A stretch of 64,000 nucleotides of DNA from Desulfobacterales bacterium (GTDB lineage Bacteria > Desulfobacterota > Desulfobacteria > Desulfobacterales > JAIPEE01): contig JAIPEE010000012.1 of assembly GCA_021737275.1 (NCBI GenBank), positions 22,680 through 86,679 of the forward strand, read 5' to 3'. Under the pieces are notes generated by a model that ran no database searches, was not told the DNA's origin, and worked only from the letters and a program-made list of their open reading frames with translations. Both the position numbers and the translations under genes were made by a program. Shown here piece after piece: positions 17,645 through 26,305 of this stretch. How positions within the stretch are numbered: the stretch's first letter is position 1; every line of letters begins with the position of its first letter.

Positions 17645-17950
17645 GGCTGGTCTCTTTTTCTGAATCATTAAAATTCGATTATACCGATCAAGGACTTTTG
17701 TTTTTTAAATCCTTTATGGCGTGAATAACATCTTCAATTGCCTCATGCTTTCCTTCACCGCCGGCTGTAATCTCGGATGATTTTTTTGATCTATTTTTTC
17801 AAAACAGACAGTTCGGACCAGGTCTGTTCAATCTTTCGGACCTGTTCTTCAAATCGCGGTGATGCGATTCCTGATGAAAATTCCTTTCTCCGCGGAAAGG
17901 GGACACGACCCCCTTCCCGCCCGATCAATCAGTCGTTCGGCAATGAATGA
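17645..17950 (-). other. Possible decayed coding region between the SufC-like and desulfoferrodoxin genes
   Basis: No intact gene. On the minus strand several protein-like stretches follow one another in different frames, for example AERLIDRAGRGSCPLSAEKG, then FEEQVRKIEQTWSELSVLKK before a stop, then GGEGKHEAIEDVIHAIKDLK before another. This pattern suggests a frameshifted remnant of a small gene whose family I do not recognise. Confidence 0.3.
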
Positions 17951-18325
17951 TCAACTCTTCCACAAACCATGAACATTACAGTATTCCCGGGCAGTCACAC
18001 CGGTTTTGATGGATTTGAAGATTGCTTCAGGGGATTGGCCGGGTTTGAGATACTGTTTGCAAACAATGTCGCCATCGGTAATCTCAATCCATTCAATATA
18101 ATGTTTTTCCTCCATGGGATGAGGATTGCTTCCAACTTTAACCGTGACGCCTTCTCCGGACGGTTCGATCACCGGTACATGTTTTTCTTTTCCTTCATCA
18201 GCGGTTTTTGCCTCAAATAATTTCATATCTTCACCGCAGCAGACCAGTTGACCGTCTCCGCTGTGCAGGACTTCCACAATGTTTCCACATATATCACATT
18301 TGTAAATCTCTTGTTTTTTTGCCAT
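17951..18325 (-). CDS. dfx: Desulfoferrodoxin (2Fe superoxide reductase)
   Basis: 124 residues with both iron centres. Centre I is a desulforedoxin-type Fe(Cys)4 site: C10, C13, C29, C30. Centre II, the catalytic Fe(His)4Cys site, uses H49 (EKHVP), H69 (NPHPM), H75 (KHYIEW), C116 and H119 (YCNVHG). E47 next to H49 is the usual conserved glutamate. The enzyme reduces superoxide to peroxide with electrons from rubredoxin, in the cytoplasm of anaerobes. AAGGAGG gives a strong ribosome binding site. Its neighbours on the same strand are the Fe-S assembly pair and a copper ATPase, a metal/oxidative stress setting. Confidence 0.97.
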   Translation of the reverse strand: MAKKQEIYKCDICGNIVEVLHSGDGQLVCCGEDMKLFEAKTADEGKEKHVPVIEPSGEGVTVKVGSNPHPMEEKHYIEWIEITDGDIVCKQYLKPGQSPEAIFKSIKTGVTAREYCNVHGLWKS

Positions 18326-18457
18326 TTCTTTGTCCTCCTTTTTTTATGATTCTTTTTTCTTTTAATCGAGCGTCTGCTTTTTTAGTTTATCGTTTGAATC
18401 GTTGTAATTATTAACGCTCATATGGCATATCAACTAAAAACACGGTTAATAGCCTTA

Positions 18458-18706
18458 TCACATAAGTATCATCTTTATCGGCAGTTCACGTGATGGCGGT
18501 TTGATCGGTGGCACTTCTTCCGAATCACGGCGAGGGGGCATTTCCTTCGGTGGTCTGCCTGGAACCGACGGATCTTCCATTGGCGGTGGCATTTCTTTCG
18601 GTTTTGGTGGATCTTCTATCGGAGGTTCTTTTTTTTTCTCCGACCGAATGCCATTATCATTCAAACAAATATAAATGCTATTTTTTTCAGGTTGGATGTC
18701 TTCCAC
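18458..18706 (-). CDS. Small proline-rich protein of unknown function
   Basis: 82 residues from a GTG at 18706, chosen because GGAGG (18712-18716) lies 5 bases upstream; a TTG at 18718 is in frame but overlaps that site. The first 25 residues (EDIQPEKNSIYICLNDNGI) look folded. The rest is a proline/charged tail with imperfect repeats such as PPIEDPPKPKEMPP, PPMEDPSVPGRPPKEMPP and PPIKPPSRELP. Such tails are usually extended and mediate protein binding. No signal peptide is seen. I do not recognise the family; coding status rests on the ribosome binding site and the sustained non-random frame. Confidence 0.6.
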   Translation of the reverse strand: MEDIQPEKNSIYICLNDNGIRSEKKKEPPIEDPPKPKEMPPPMEDPSVPGRPPKEMPPRRDSEEVPPIKPPSRELPIKMILM

Positions 18707-18718
18707 ATAGGCCTCCAA

Positions 18719-18993
18719 TATTCAATTTATTTTTTTTTATTTAAAATTTAGATGCTTACTCAAATTTAAATCACTATAGGATTTAGTTAACGAACGGCAT
18801 CAACTGGAAATGACATTACACTATATGTGAAAAATATAAATAATGGTAATTTTGTATTTTATTACAAATAAGTATGTATTGGCCTGCTGCGCAATTTTTT
18901 TATCATTACAAAATTTTTCTCGAAAAGTTCAAAAAATGGTGAGAAACTGATCTGATGAATTAAAAAATATTGGAACAACCCTGATGGATCACA
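18719..18993. other. Intergenic AT-rich region
   Basis: Together with 19084-19285 this forms about 560 bases with very low GC and no supported gene apart from a 29-codon frame at 18994. It probably carries the divergent promoters for the proline-rich gene (-) and the desulforedoxin-like gene (+), but no clear box pair stands out. Confidence 0.4.
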
Positions 18994-19083
18994 ATGGCAA
19001 TTATCCTGAACATTTTTATTATGTCCTTTTCAGTTGTGCATATTATTGCAGGGGCTTTCGGAATAAGGTGGTTTAAAGATTGA
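18994..19083 (+). CDS. Possible 29-residue single-helix membrane peptide
   Basis: An ATG frame encoding one hydrophobic helix (IILNIFIMSFSVVHIIAGAFG) followed by the basic/aromatic end IRWFKD and a TGA stop. The layout is that of a small membrane protein with its C-terminus inside. There is no strong ribosome binding site (only GATGGATC upstream), so it may be chance in AT-rich DNA. Confidence 0.25.
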   Translation: MAIILNIFIMSFSVVHIIAGAFGIRWFKD

Positions 19084-19285
19084 ATTTTGGGTACGTTTAT
19101 CAGTATGTTTCCCAAGATTATTTTATTACCTGCCGGTTTGCTGATTTAATTCAACTGGGTATTTTTGTTGAATTAAAATACTGTGTTCAACTTATTGTTT
19201 TTCCGCCCAATGCATACATATTTGGGATAAAAGTTTTTAAAACTGGAATAACAGTTAAAAATCTTTCTTAAAAGGAACATGATAA

Positions 19286-19492
19286 ATGAAAAATAAAATT
19301 AATTATCGATGTGAAGTTTGCGGCCAAAATGTTGAAATCGTAGATGGTAAAATCAATATACCGGAATGTTGCAAAAGGCAAATGGTTAAGGTCGACGATC
19401 TCGACTTTTGTGAAAAACCAAGTGATCAGGAGTTTGCGAGACTGTATGATAATGACGGGCCCTGCGATGATGGAAGGCGTGGAAAAATATAA
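19286..19492 (+). CDS. Stand-alone desulforedoxin-like iron/zinc protein
   Basis: 68 residues. The N-terminal 33 residues repeat the centre-I domain of desulfoferrodoxin: C9, C12, then fifteen residues, then C28-C29, in YRCEVCGQNVE and PECCKRQM. The Dfx in this window has exactly the same spacing (C10, C13, C29, C30). A rubredoxin-like Fe(Cys)4 or Zn(Cys)4 site is therefore expected. The C-terminal 35 residues are acidic and lack the catalytic histidines of superoxide reductase, so this is not a second Dfx. AAAGGAAC precedes the start. It may be a small electron carrier. Confidence 0.75.
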   Translation: MKNKINYRCEVCGQNVEIVDGKINIPECCKRQMVKVDDLDFCEKPSDQEFARLYDNDGPCDDGRRGKI

Positions 19493-19532
19493 AAATCATT
19501 TTTTTTAACACGAATTAGAAAGGAATATGTTT

Positions 19533-19754
19533 ATGGTACAAAAGAAAGTAATTATTGATCTGGAAAAAATAAATGGTTCTCTTGCAGATGGATGTGCTGC
19601 CTGCGGAAGAAAATTTTTACTGGGGGAAACAGCCGTTCTTGCCATCGGATCATGGGAAGGCGGCCCGAGATATATTCATGAAAGTGAAGCGGTTTTTGAC
19701 AGCAACATCTCACAATATTTTGAAAAAAAATATTATCCGCTACGCCTTAAATAA
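19533..19754 (+). CDS. Small CxxC protein of unknown function
   Basis: 73 residues from ATG 19533, with AGGA 8 bases upstream; the ATG at 19527 is too close to it. It contains one CxxC pair (C21, C24 in DGCAACGRKF) and a downstream histidine in GGPRYIHESE that could complete a metal site. It has no membrane segment or signal peptide. The residues between are beta-like (LLGETAVLAIGSW). It is 40 bases after the desulforedoxin-like gene, likely one transcript. I do not recognise a named family. Confidence 0.65.
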   Translation: MVQKKVIIDLEKINGSLADGCAACGRKFLLGETAVLAIGSWEGGPRYIHESEAVFDSNISQYFEKKYYPLRLK

Positions 19755-20024
19755 TTTTTTAAATGTAAAAAATTGCTAAAACACAGACCGCTAATGATAT
19801 AGTGAACAATCAGTTAAGCTTGAGGTATTATCCCGTTAATTGCCTTTACAACTTCATAAGGTAGCGTTGTAAACATGGAAAGCTAAAACAGGCAGAAGGA
19901 GATAACTGTTTTTTATTTATTTTTCAGTCAGTCATAACGTAATATATCAGAGAAGAACCGCTGCCTCTTTCTTTTTAAAATTTGATTACTTGTAAATGGC
20001 ATATCAATCTGATAAACCACCGCC

Positions 20025-20633
20025 ATGCAAATGCTTAACAACATACCGCCATTAATTCTGGCATCCAAATCTCCCAGGCGTAAGTATCTTCTGGAACAAG
20101 CCGGTCTGACGTTTTCAATTATTCCAAGCGATTTTGATGAACGCAGCATTCCGATGACGGATCCGGAGCGCTATGTTAAGGTTCTGGCTGAAGCCAAGGC
20201 AATGGATATTGCCAGGCAGTATCCGAAAAACTGGATTATAGGTGCAGATACAATTGTTTTGATTAATGACACCATTTTAGGCAAACCAAAATCAAGAAAT
20301 GAAGCACGTCGGATGCTGAATCAGCTCAGCGGAAATATTCACCATGTATATACCGGCTATACCATCTGCTGCATTGAAAAGAACGGCTATTTTACGGATG
20401 TTGCCAAAACGGATGTATTTTTTAAAAATTTGACCGAAGAAGAGATTGAATGGTATGTTCACACAAAAGAACCGTTTGACAAGGCCGGCGCCTATGCAAT
20501 TCAGGGACTTGGTACTTTTCTGGTTAAAAAAGTTAACGGCTCTTATACCAATGTTGTCGGGCTTCCGGTTTGTGAAATTATTGAATATCTGATTAAAAGT
20601 GGCGTTGTCGGTTTTAAAAATGACAATTCGTAA
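20025..20633 (+). CDS. maf: Maf-family nucleotide pyrophosphatase
   Basis: 202 residues, normal for the family. The N-terminal LILASKSPRRKYLLEQAG is the Maf signature (S-x-S-P-R-R). GADTIV contains the metal-binding acid, KPKSRNEARRMLNQLSG the conserved K/R segment, and DKAGAYAIQG the second acid and substrate loop. Maf proteins hydrolyse non-canonical or canonical nucleoside triphosphates to monophosphates, acting as house-cleaning enzymes and possibly linked to septum control. Start choice is between ATG 20025 and 20031; neither has a strong ribosome binding site. It is followed by yggS and queH in a compact plus-strand run. Confidence 0.93.
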   Translation: MQMLNNIPPLILASKSPRRKYLLEQAGLTFSIIPSDFDERSIPMTDPERYVKVLAEAKAMDIARQYPKNWIIGADTIVLINDTILGKPKSRNEARRMLNQLSGNIHHVYTGYTICCIEKNGYFTDVAKTDVFFKNLTEEEIEWYVHTKEPFDKAGAYAIQGLGTFLVKKVNGSYTNVVGLPVCEIIEYLIKSGVVGFKNDNS

Positions 20634-20656
20634 ATTAATTGTGGAGTGACCTGATT

Positions 20657-21340
20657 TTGAAAAACCGTATTGAGGAAATACAAAACCGAATTAAAACTGC
20701 AGCACTACGGTCCAGTCGCCGGCCTGAAGAGATTACACTTGTAGCGGTCAGCAAAACAAAACCGGTTGAAGATATTATTGAAGCCATTAATTCCGGAATT
20801 AACGTTATCGGTGAAAACTATATCCAGGAAGCTCGTGAAAAGTATGAACAGTTAAAAGATAGTGACCTATCATGGCACTTTATCGGCCACCTTCAGTCCA
20901 ATAAAGCCAAATATGCTGTAAAAATATTTGACCTTATTCAAACGGTAGACAGTCTTAAACTTGCACGGGAAATTGATAAGCAGGCGAAAAAGATCAATAA
21001 AATTCAGGATATTCTTGTTCAGGTTAACATTGGAGAGGAAGCGTCAAAATCCGGTACCTCCTCAGAAAAAACACTTAATCTTATTAAAGAAATCAGCTTG
21101 CTTGAAAATATTGCCATAAAGGGATTAATGACAATCCCACCCTATTATGACGAACCGGATAAAGTCGGTCCTTTTTTCAAGGCGCTTCGTGATCTACGTG
21201 ATAACATTATCAGGGAAAATATTCCCGGCATTGATTTGAACGGGCTTTCCATGGGCATGAGCGGTGATTTTGAGGTTGCCATTGAAAATGGCGCAACACT
21301 GGTCAGAGTAGGAACTGCAATTTTTGGAGAACGAAATTGA
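20657..21340 (+). CDS. YggS/PROSC-family PLP homeostasis protein
   Basis: Fold-III, alanine-racemase-like single-domain PLP protein of about 227 residues. The PLP lysine is in TLVAVSKTKPVEDI; GENYIQEAREK, WHFIGHLQSNKAKY, LVQVNIGEEASKSG, GLMTIPPY and LSMGMSGDFEVAIENGAT are the standard landmarks. It buffers pyridoxal phosphate rather than catalysing a reaction. I prefer the TTG at 20657 because GGAG (20643-20646) lies 10 bases before it; a TTG at 20639 would place that GGAG inside the gene. The stop overlaps the start of queH. Confidence 0.93.
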   Translation: MKNRIEEIQNRIKTAALRSSRRPEEITLVAVSKTKPVEDIIEAINSGINVIGENYIQEAREKYEQLKDSDLSWHFIGHLQSNKAKYAVKIFDLIQTVDSLKLAREIDKQAKKINKIQDILVQVNIGEEASKSGTSSEKTLNLIKEISLLENIAIKGLMTIPPYYDEPDKVGPFFKALRDLRDNIIRENIPGIDLNGLSMGMSGDFEVAIENGATLVRVGTAIFGERN

Positions 21341-21873
21341 AGCTGCTCCTCCATGCCTGCTGTGCACCCTGCCTGATTTATCCGTTAAGAGTGCTGCGCG
21401 AAAAAGATATTTCAATTATGGGATTCTTTTACCGGCATAATATTCATCCATATACCGAGTGTAAAAAGCGTGAAGACACATTACAAAGCTATGCCGAAGA
21501 AAAAGAACTTCATGTTATTTACCAGGAAGATTATGACCCTGAAACATTTTTAAGAAATGTGGTATTCAGAGAATCAAAACGCTGTACATATTGTTATCAT
21601 GACCGTCTCAAATCAACTGCACTTCTGGCCAAACGGGGCAAGTTTGACAGTTTTTCCACCACACTTTTATACAGTAAGTTTCAAAATCATGATTTGATCA
21701 AATCTGTGGGCGAATCCATCGGAAAATCAGTTGGCATACCATTTTATTACCAGGATTTTCGTGAAGGATGGAAAGAAGGAATTAATACGTCAAAAGCCCT
21801 TGGCATGTATCGCCAGCAATACTGCGGTTGTATTTATAGTGAAAAAGAACGATACCTGAAAAAAACAGTCTGA
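21337..21873 (+). CDS. queH: Epoxyqueuosine reductase QueH
   Basis: 178 residues of the QueH (former DUF208) family, the last step of queuosine synthesis at tRNA wobble position 34. It reduces epoxyqueuosine using a [4Fe-4S] cluster. Cysteine motifs are visible: HACCAPC (C8, C9, C12) at the start, ESKRCTYCYHDRL in the middle and QQYCGCIYS near the end. FYRHNIHPYTECKKR and TTLLYSKFQNHD are family hallmarks. The start is a TTG overlapping the yggS stop by 4 bases, a coupling arrangement. It is the non-homologous alternative to QueG. Confidence 0.95.
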   Translation: MKLLLHACCAPCLIYPLRVLREKDISIMGFFYRHNIHPYTECKKREDTLQSYAEEKELHVIYQEDYDPETFLRNVVFRESKRCTYCYHDRLKSTALLAKRGKFDSFSTTLLYSKFQNHDLIKSVGESIGKSVGIPFYYQDFREGWKEGINTSKALGMYRQQYCGCIYSEKERYLKKTV

Positions 21874-21882
21874 AAAATCATT

Positions 21883-23727
21883 ATGTTTGCAAATTTTTTA
21901 TATTTTATAATTGCCCTGCTGATCTATATTGTTCACCAGCCAAAGGCAGAAACCTACCTTGGCGGGATTGAAACCTTAGCTGCGTTTATATGCCTTATCA
22001 TAATCTTTACGCTGATTGTTCGGTTCTTGTTTAACCGGCTGCAAAAAAAGGCAAAAACAGAAAACAGTATTTTTTCCGGTAACCGCTTTGATCGTCTGAT
22101 GACAAGGATGTCTATTTTCTCTCTTTTCATTTTAGCAATCAATATTTACGGGCTCAGCCTCAAATCTTTTTTTATCGACATCACTTTTTTTACAAAATTC
22201 CCGACAGCACAGGCATTTATTTTCATGGGTCTGTTCATATTTTATTTATCAATTTTATGGCGCTTTGCCTACAAGACGTATCAAAAGGTTTATAATGTTG
22301 ATGTTTCCAGAAAAGAATATATTCTTTCTAACATATCTTTTTCCGTACCGGTTCTTCTTCCCTGGTTTGTACTCTCCATAATACTTGATATCATCAATAG
22401 CCTTCCATTTGAGACACCCAAACACATTTTAGCAACCCCTGCTGGAGAGTTTGGTTATTTTCTCTTTTTCCTTATTATAATTGCTGTTTTTGCACCGCTG
22501 ATCATTAAAACATTCTGGAAATGCACACCGCTTAAGGCGTCTGCAAAACGATATCAAATTGAATCTTTATGTAAAAGGGCCGGCCTCGGTTATCGTGACA
22601 TATTAGACTGGCCGCTCTTTGGCGGAAAAATGATTACAGCCGGTGTTATGGGACTTGTTCAGAAATTCAGATATATTCTTGTCACTGATGCCATGCTTAA
22701 TTTTCTTCTTCCTGAAGAGATTGATGCCGTCATTGCACATGAAATTGGTCATATTAAAAAAAAGCACCTTATATTCTACCTTCTGTTTTTTCTGGGTTTT
22801 ATGCTGATAACCTACAGTTTGTTTGACCTGTTTTTTGTATTGTTTATATTTATAGACCCCTTATTTGTTATGCTCAGTAAAACAGGCATTGATCAGGGCA
22901 CGGCAACATCCGTTCTGTTCAGCATTTTACTTGTAGCCACCTTTTTGATTTATTTCAGATATATCTTCGGTTATTTTATGCGCAACTTTGAGCGGCAGGC
23001 GGATGCCTATGTCTATACACTGTTTGACACAGCCCTTCCCATGATTTCAACATTCAGAAAGATAGCGGCTACAAGCGGCCAGTCTCCGGACAAACCCAGT
23101 TGGCACCATTTCAGTATATCCGAACGGGTTAATTTTCTGCAAAAATGTGAAACAAATCGAATATGGATAAAAAAACAGGATGGTAAAGTTAAAAGAAGCA
23201 TCATCATCTTTATAACAGCCCTTACAGTTATAACCGGCTCAGGTATTTTTTTGAAAAATAGTGACGCCGGCAAGCTGATTACCAACCGACTAAATATGAA
23301 GATTGTAATTAATGAGCTTGAAAAGTCTCCGGATAACACCGATTTACTTCATCTGCTCGGTGATATCTATTATGGAGATAAAAAATTCGGCGATGCAATT
23401 TTAGCTTATGAAAAAGCCATTTCATTAAATCCACACCGGGCCGAAACAGTTAACAACCTTGCGTGGCTCTATGCAACCTGTGAAGAGAAAATTTTTATTG
23501 ATCCCGAACGGGCACTTTTTCTGGCACGGCGGGCAGCTTCCTTAAAGCCGGCACCACATATCCTTGATACGCTTGCAGAAAGTTATTTTATAAATGGATT
23601 ATATGATGAAGCTATAGAGACAGAAATGCACGCCCTTGAACTTGTCAAAACGGAGCGCGCATATTATGAAGCTCAACTTAAAAAATTTAGAAAAGCAGCC
23701 GGCATGAATCGCAGTGATTTTATTTAA
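21883..23727 (+). CDS. M48-family membrane metallopeptidase with C-terminal TPR repeats
   Basis: 614 residues. The N-terminal half has several membrane helices. The zinc site is H286-E287-I-G-H290 (AHEIGHIKKKH), and FERQADAYVY supplies the third ligand. Two to three further helices flank the protease. After a last helix near 425-450 come TPR units (LLHLLGDIYYGDKKFGDAILAYEKA, AETVNNLAWLY, HILDTLAESYFINGLYDEA). This resembles CAAX-prenyl-protease/HtpX-type membrane quality-control enzymes fused to a peptide-binding repeat domain. The 3' end overlaps the convergent GspE-like gene by 8 bases, leaving no room for a separate terminator. Confidence 0.88.
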   Translation: MFANFLYFIIALLIYIVHQPKAETYLGGIETLAAFICLIIIFTLIVRFLFNRLQKKAKTENSIFSGNRFDRLMTRMSIFSLFILAINIYGLSLKSFFIDITFFTKFPTAQAFIFMGLFIFYLSILWRFAYKTYQKVYNVDVSRKEYILSNISFSVPVLLPWFVLSIILDIINSLPFETPKHILATPAGEFGYFLFFLIIIAVFAPLIIKTFWKCTPLKASAKRYQIESLCKRAGLGYRDILDWPLFGGKMITAGVMGLVQKFRYILVTDAMLNFLLPEEIDAVIAHEIGHIKKKHLIFYLLFFLGFMLITYSLFDLFFVLFIFIDPLFVMLSKTGIDQGTATSVLFSILLVATFLIYFRYIFGYFMRNFERQADAYVYTLFDTALPMISTFRKIAATSGQSPDKPSWHHFSISERVNFLQKCETNRIWIKKQDGKVKRSIIIFITALTVITGSGIFLKNSDAGKLITNRLNMKIVINELEKSPDNTDLLHLLGDIYYGDKKFGDAILAYEKAISLNPHRAETVNNLAWLYATCEEKIFIDPERALFLARRAASLKPAPHILDTLAESYFINGLYDEAIETEMHALELVKTERAYYEAQLKKFRKAAGMNRSDFI

Positions 23728-26017
23728 TACAGACCTTTCTAACCTGGATCAAGTCTGTGTATCCTGCAAAAACTTTTTCAATTCCATCCTGTTTTAGCGT
23801 CGTCATCCCGTCCTTTATCGCCTGCTCCCTGAGCTCTTCCATATGGGCTTTGCTCTGGATAAAACGTTTCATTTCATCAGTTCCCAAAAGGAGTTCATGA
23901 AGTCCCATTCTGCCGCGATAGCCTGTATTATTACAGATACCGCAACCTTTAGGTTTGAAAAGTTTCAAGTCGTCAGAATAAGTAATACCGGTATTTTTTT
24001 CAAAAGATTCTTCATTATATTCCCGTACAAGTTCATCAAATTCTTCCCGGGTTGGATGATACGACTGTTTACACTCTTTGCATAGTGTCAGCACAAGGCG
24101 CTGTGCAAGAATACAAAGAATAGCATCTGCGAAGTTGAATGGATCCATACCCATATCAAGCAGCCTTGTTATACTTTCCGGTGCACTGTTTGTATGAAGG
24201 GTTGAAAATACAAGGTGACCTGTCAGGGATGCTTCAATCCCAATATGGGTTGTTTCCCTGTCTCGCATTTCACCAACCATGATAACATCCGGATCCGCCC
24301 TTAAAAACGACCGCATGGCTGCAGCAAAATCAAAACCGATTTTGGGTCTCACCTGAACCTGTCTCAACCCTTTCTGGGTAATTTCTACAGGATCTTCAGC
24401 CGTCCAGATTTTCGTTTCAACTTTATTTATATATCCTAATGCAGAATGAAGTGTTGTTGTTTTACCTGAACCGGTGGGGCCGCAAACAAAAATGATGCCG
24501 TATGGATTCGTAATACAACCGATAAATTTATCATAGTTATGCTCTGAAAAGCCCATTTTATCAAGAGGTATCGGTTCACCGGCTGCAAGAATACGCATAA
24601 CAACATCTTCAAGGCCACCCTGGGTTGGAATGGTTGCAACACGAAGTTCAATGTTTTTCCCGCCATATTTTTTGAACTTGATTTTACCATCCTGCGGTTT
24701 ACGTCGTTCTGCAATATCAAGATCAGACATAATCTTGATACGTGAAACGACCGCACTTTTATAATTATAGGGTATTGTCTGATATACATAACAATTGCCA
24801 TCAACCCGGATACGAACCTGGGTGTTATTTTTACCGGGATAGGGTTCCACATGAATATCAGAAGCGCCCCGGGCATGCGCATCCAGAATAATTTTATTTA
24901 CAAGCTGGACAACAGCGCTGTCCTGCTCATCCAATAGTCCTTCCTGGTCCTCAGTCTCGTCAGACTCGGCTTCAAGTTGGGAAAGGATATCGCCAATTTC
25001 AGCAAGTTCCTGAGAGTCCTGTGTAAACAGGGATATAAACTCTAAAATGTCCGGTTTTAATGCGACATGGAACGTTAATTTTTTACCTGAAAAAAGAGAT
25101 TTTATCTCATCAATTTTTTGTAGATCTCCCGGGTTATCTACAACAATAACAATTTTATCCTCTTCTTTGCAAAGGGGAACCCAAAAATTGCTTCTCATAA
25201 AATTTAATTTAAGACCGACAAGCAGTTCTCCGGGAATCGCTGTCTGAGGGTTATATTCAACAAACCTTGTATTAAAAAACTTTGCCAGAGATTTTCCAAC
25301 TTCTTTTTTGGGGATTTTAAATTCATTAATCAGAACTTCTTCAACAGATTCTTTGCGCTGCCGACCTTCAGAAACCGCTTTTTCAAGCTCTTTCTGTGTC
25401 AGAAGATGATTTTCAAGCAGATAAGCAAATTTATTATTTACCCGGCTTCTTGCAATTCGTTTCTGATTATAAAGTGCAATGCCCAGAATCTTCGATAGCT
25501 CGTTAACAGACTGTTCATCAATCTCCGTAAACGCATCGCCCGAAGTTCTGTTTATAATCTGAACAACACCCAGCAGAAAAGTTTTAAAAAGAATTGGAAC
25601 AGCGAGTACTTCTTTAGTTTTGAAGCCTGTTTTCTCATCCCAACTGCTGTCAAAATTAAGCTGATCATCTATGGACTCAAGTTCGTCTTTATTGTAAACA
25701 TTCTTGATGTTAACCAGAGTCTGTTTATATGCAGAATATCCGGCTATACTATGTGTGGAAAGGGGGATTCTGATTTCAGAAATTTCTGCACCGGATTTAA
25801 AACGTGATACAAGTTCCCGTTTAACGCCATCAACCACATAAACAGTTAACCGTTCAGCTTCAAAAAGGGATGTAATATCATCTTTTAAATCAATCAGTAT
25901 CTCATCAAGATTGGCTGCAGCGTATAGCTTATTGATAATGTCCTGAAGCTTGGTCCGATATTCAACTTCAGTTTTCAGGCTTTGAACATCAGATTCATCA
26001 TACTGTGCATTTAACAT
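23720..26017 (-). CDS. GspE/PilB-type secretion ATPase with N-terminal GAF domain
   Basis: 765 residues. A GAF domain occupies about 20-195 (IINKLYAAANLDEI, LAVPILFKTFLLGVVQIINRT). A MshEN-like N-terminal domain occupies about 200-330 (LLTQKELEKAVSEGRQR, GKSLAKFFNTRFVEY). The ATPase follows: DIHVEPY, Walker A GPTGSGKTTTLHSAL, Asp box TAEDPVEI, Walker B PDVIMVGEMRDRETTHI, His box LTGHLVFSTLHTN. A zinc cluster uses two CxxC pairs, CKEC and CGIC. It powers type IV pili or type II secretion in other bacteria. Here no pilus genes surround it, and the GAF domain suggests ligand control. Confidence 0.92.
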   Translation of the reverse strand: MLNAQYDESDVQSLKTEVEYRTKLQDIINKLYAAANLDEILIDLKDDITSLFEAERLTVYVVDGVKRELVSRFKSGAEISEIRIPLSTHSIAGYSAYKQTLVNIKNVYNKDELESIDDQLNFDSSWDEKTGFKTKEVLAVPILFKTFLLGVVQIINRTSGDAFTEIDEQSVNELSKILGIALYNQKRIARSRVNNKFAYLLENHLLTQKELEKAVSEGRQRKESVEEVLINEFKIPKKEVGKSLAKFFNTRFVEYNPQTAIPGELLVGLKLNFMRSNFWVPLCKEEDKIVIVVDNPGDLQKIDEIKSLFSGKKLTFHVALKPDILEFISLFTQDSQELAEIGDILSQLEAESDETEDQEGLLDEQDSAVVQLVNKIILDAHARGASDIHVEPYPGKNNTQVRIRVDGNCYVYQTIPYNYKSAVVSRIKIMSDLDIAERRKPQDGKIKFKKYGGKNIELRVATIPTQGGLEDVVMRILAAGEPIPLDKMGFSEHNYDKFIGCITNPYGIIFVCGPTGSGKTTTLHSALGYINKVETKIWTAEDPVEITQKGLRQVQVRPKIGFDFAAAMRSFLRADPDVIMVGEMRDRETTHIGIEASLTGHLVFSTLHTNSAPESITRLLDMGMDPFNFADAILCILAQRLVLTLCKECKQSYHPTREEFDELVREYNEESFEKNTGITYSDDLKLFKPKGCGICNNTGYRGRMGLHELLLGTDEMKRFIQSKAHMEELREQAIKDGMTTLKQDGIEKVFAGYTDLIQVRKVCIK

Positions 26018-26066
26018 AATAATACCGACCGTATTGTTTTGATTTAATAAAATGGTACGCTATCAA

Positions 26067-26279
26067 TTATTTCTTCCAGAGCTGATCATAAAGTTTTTTA
26101 CCACCTGCACCGGAAAGAATAATGCTGATGAAAAGATAACAGAAATATTTCCAGATTTCACCTTCAATTTTTTGCATAACAACAGGATGTTGAATAATTA
26201 CGGAAACAATCATTGCAACACCCATAACAATCAGTGCAACACCCCAGATAACCTGAAATCTATCAAAATCTTTATTCAT
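26067..26279 (-). CDS. Small two-helix membrane protein
   Basis: 70 residues with two hydrophobic helices: FQVIWGVALIVMGVAMIVSVII and WKYFCYLFISIILSGAGG. A basic/polar cap lies at each end, and the short linker QHPVVMQKIEGE lies between. No motif or named family is recognised. It is 27 bases downstream of the ACT-domain gene on the same strand, so it is probably the last gene of the phenylacetate-CoA ligase unit. The real-gene call rests on the regular topology and operon position. Confidence 0.6.
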   Translation of the reverse strand: MNKDFDRFQVIWGVALIVMGVAMIVSVIIQHPVVMQKIEGEIWKYFCYLFISIILSGAGGKKLYDQLWKK

Positions 26280-26305
26280 AAAATCTGCTAAATCCGTTTG
26301 TATAA

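Noticed and set aside
19080..19271. 63-codon plus-strand frame before the desulforedoxin-like gene
   Set aside because: Non-ATG start without a ribosome binding site and no recognisable pattern; probably chance in AT-rich DNA.
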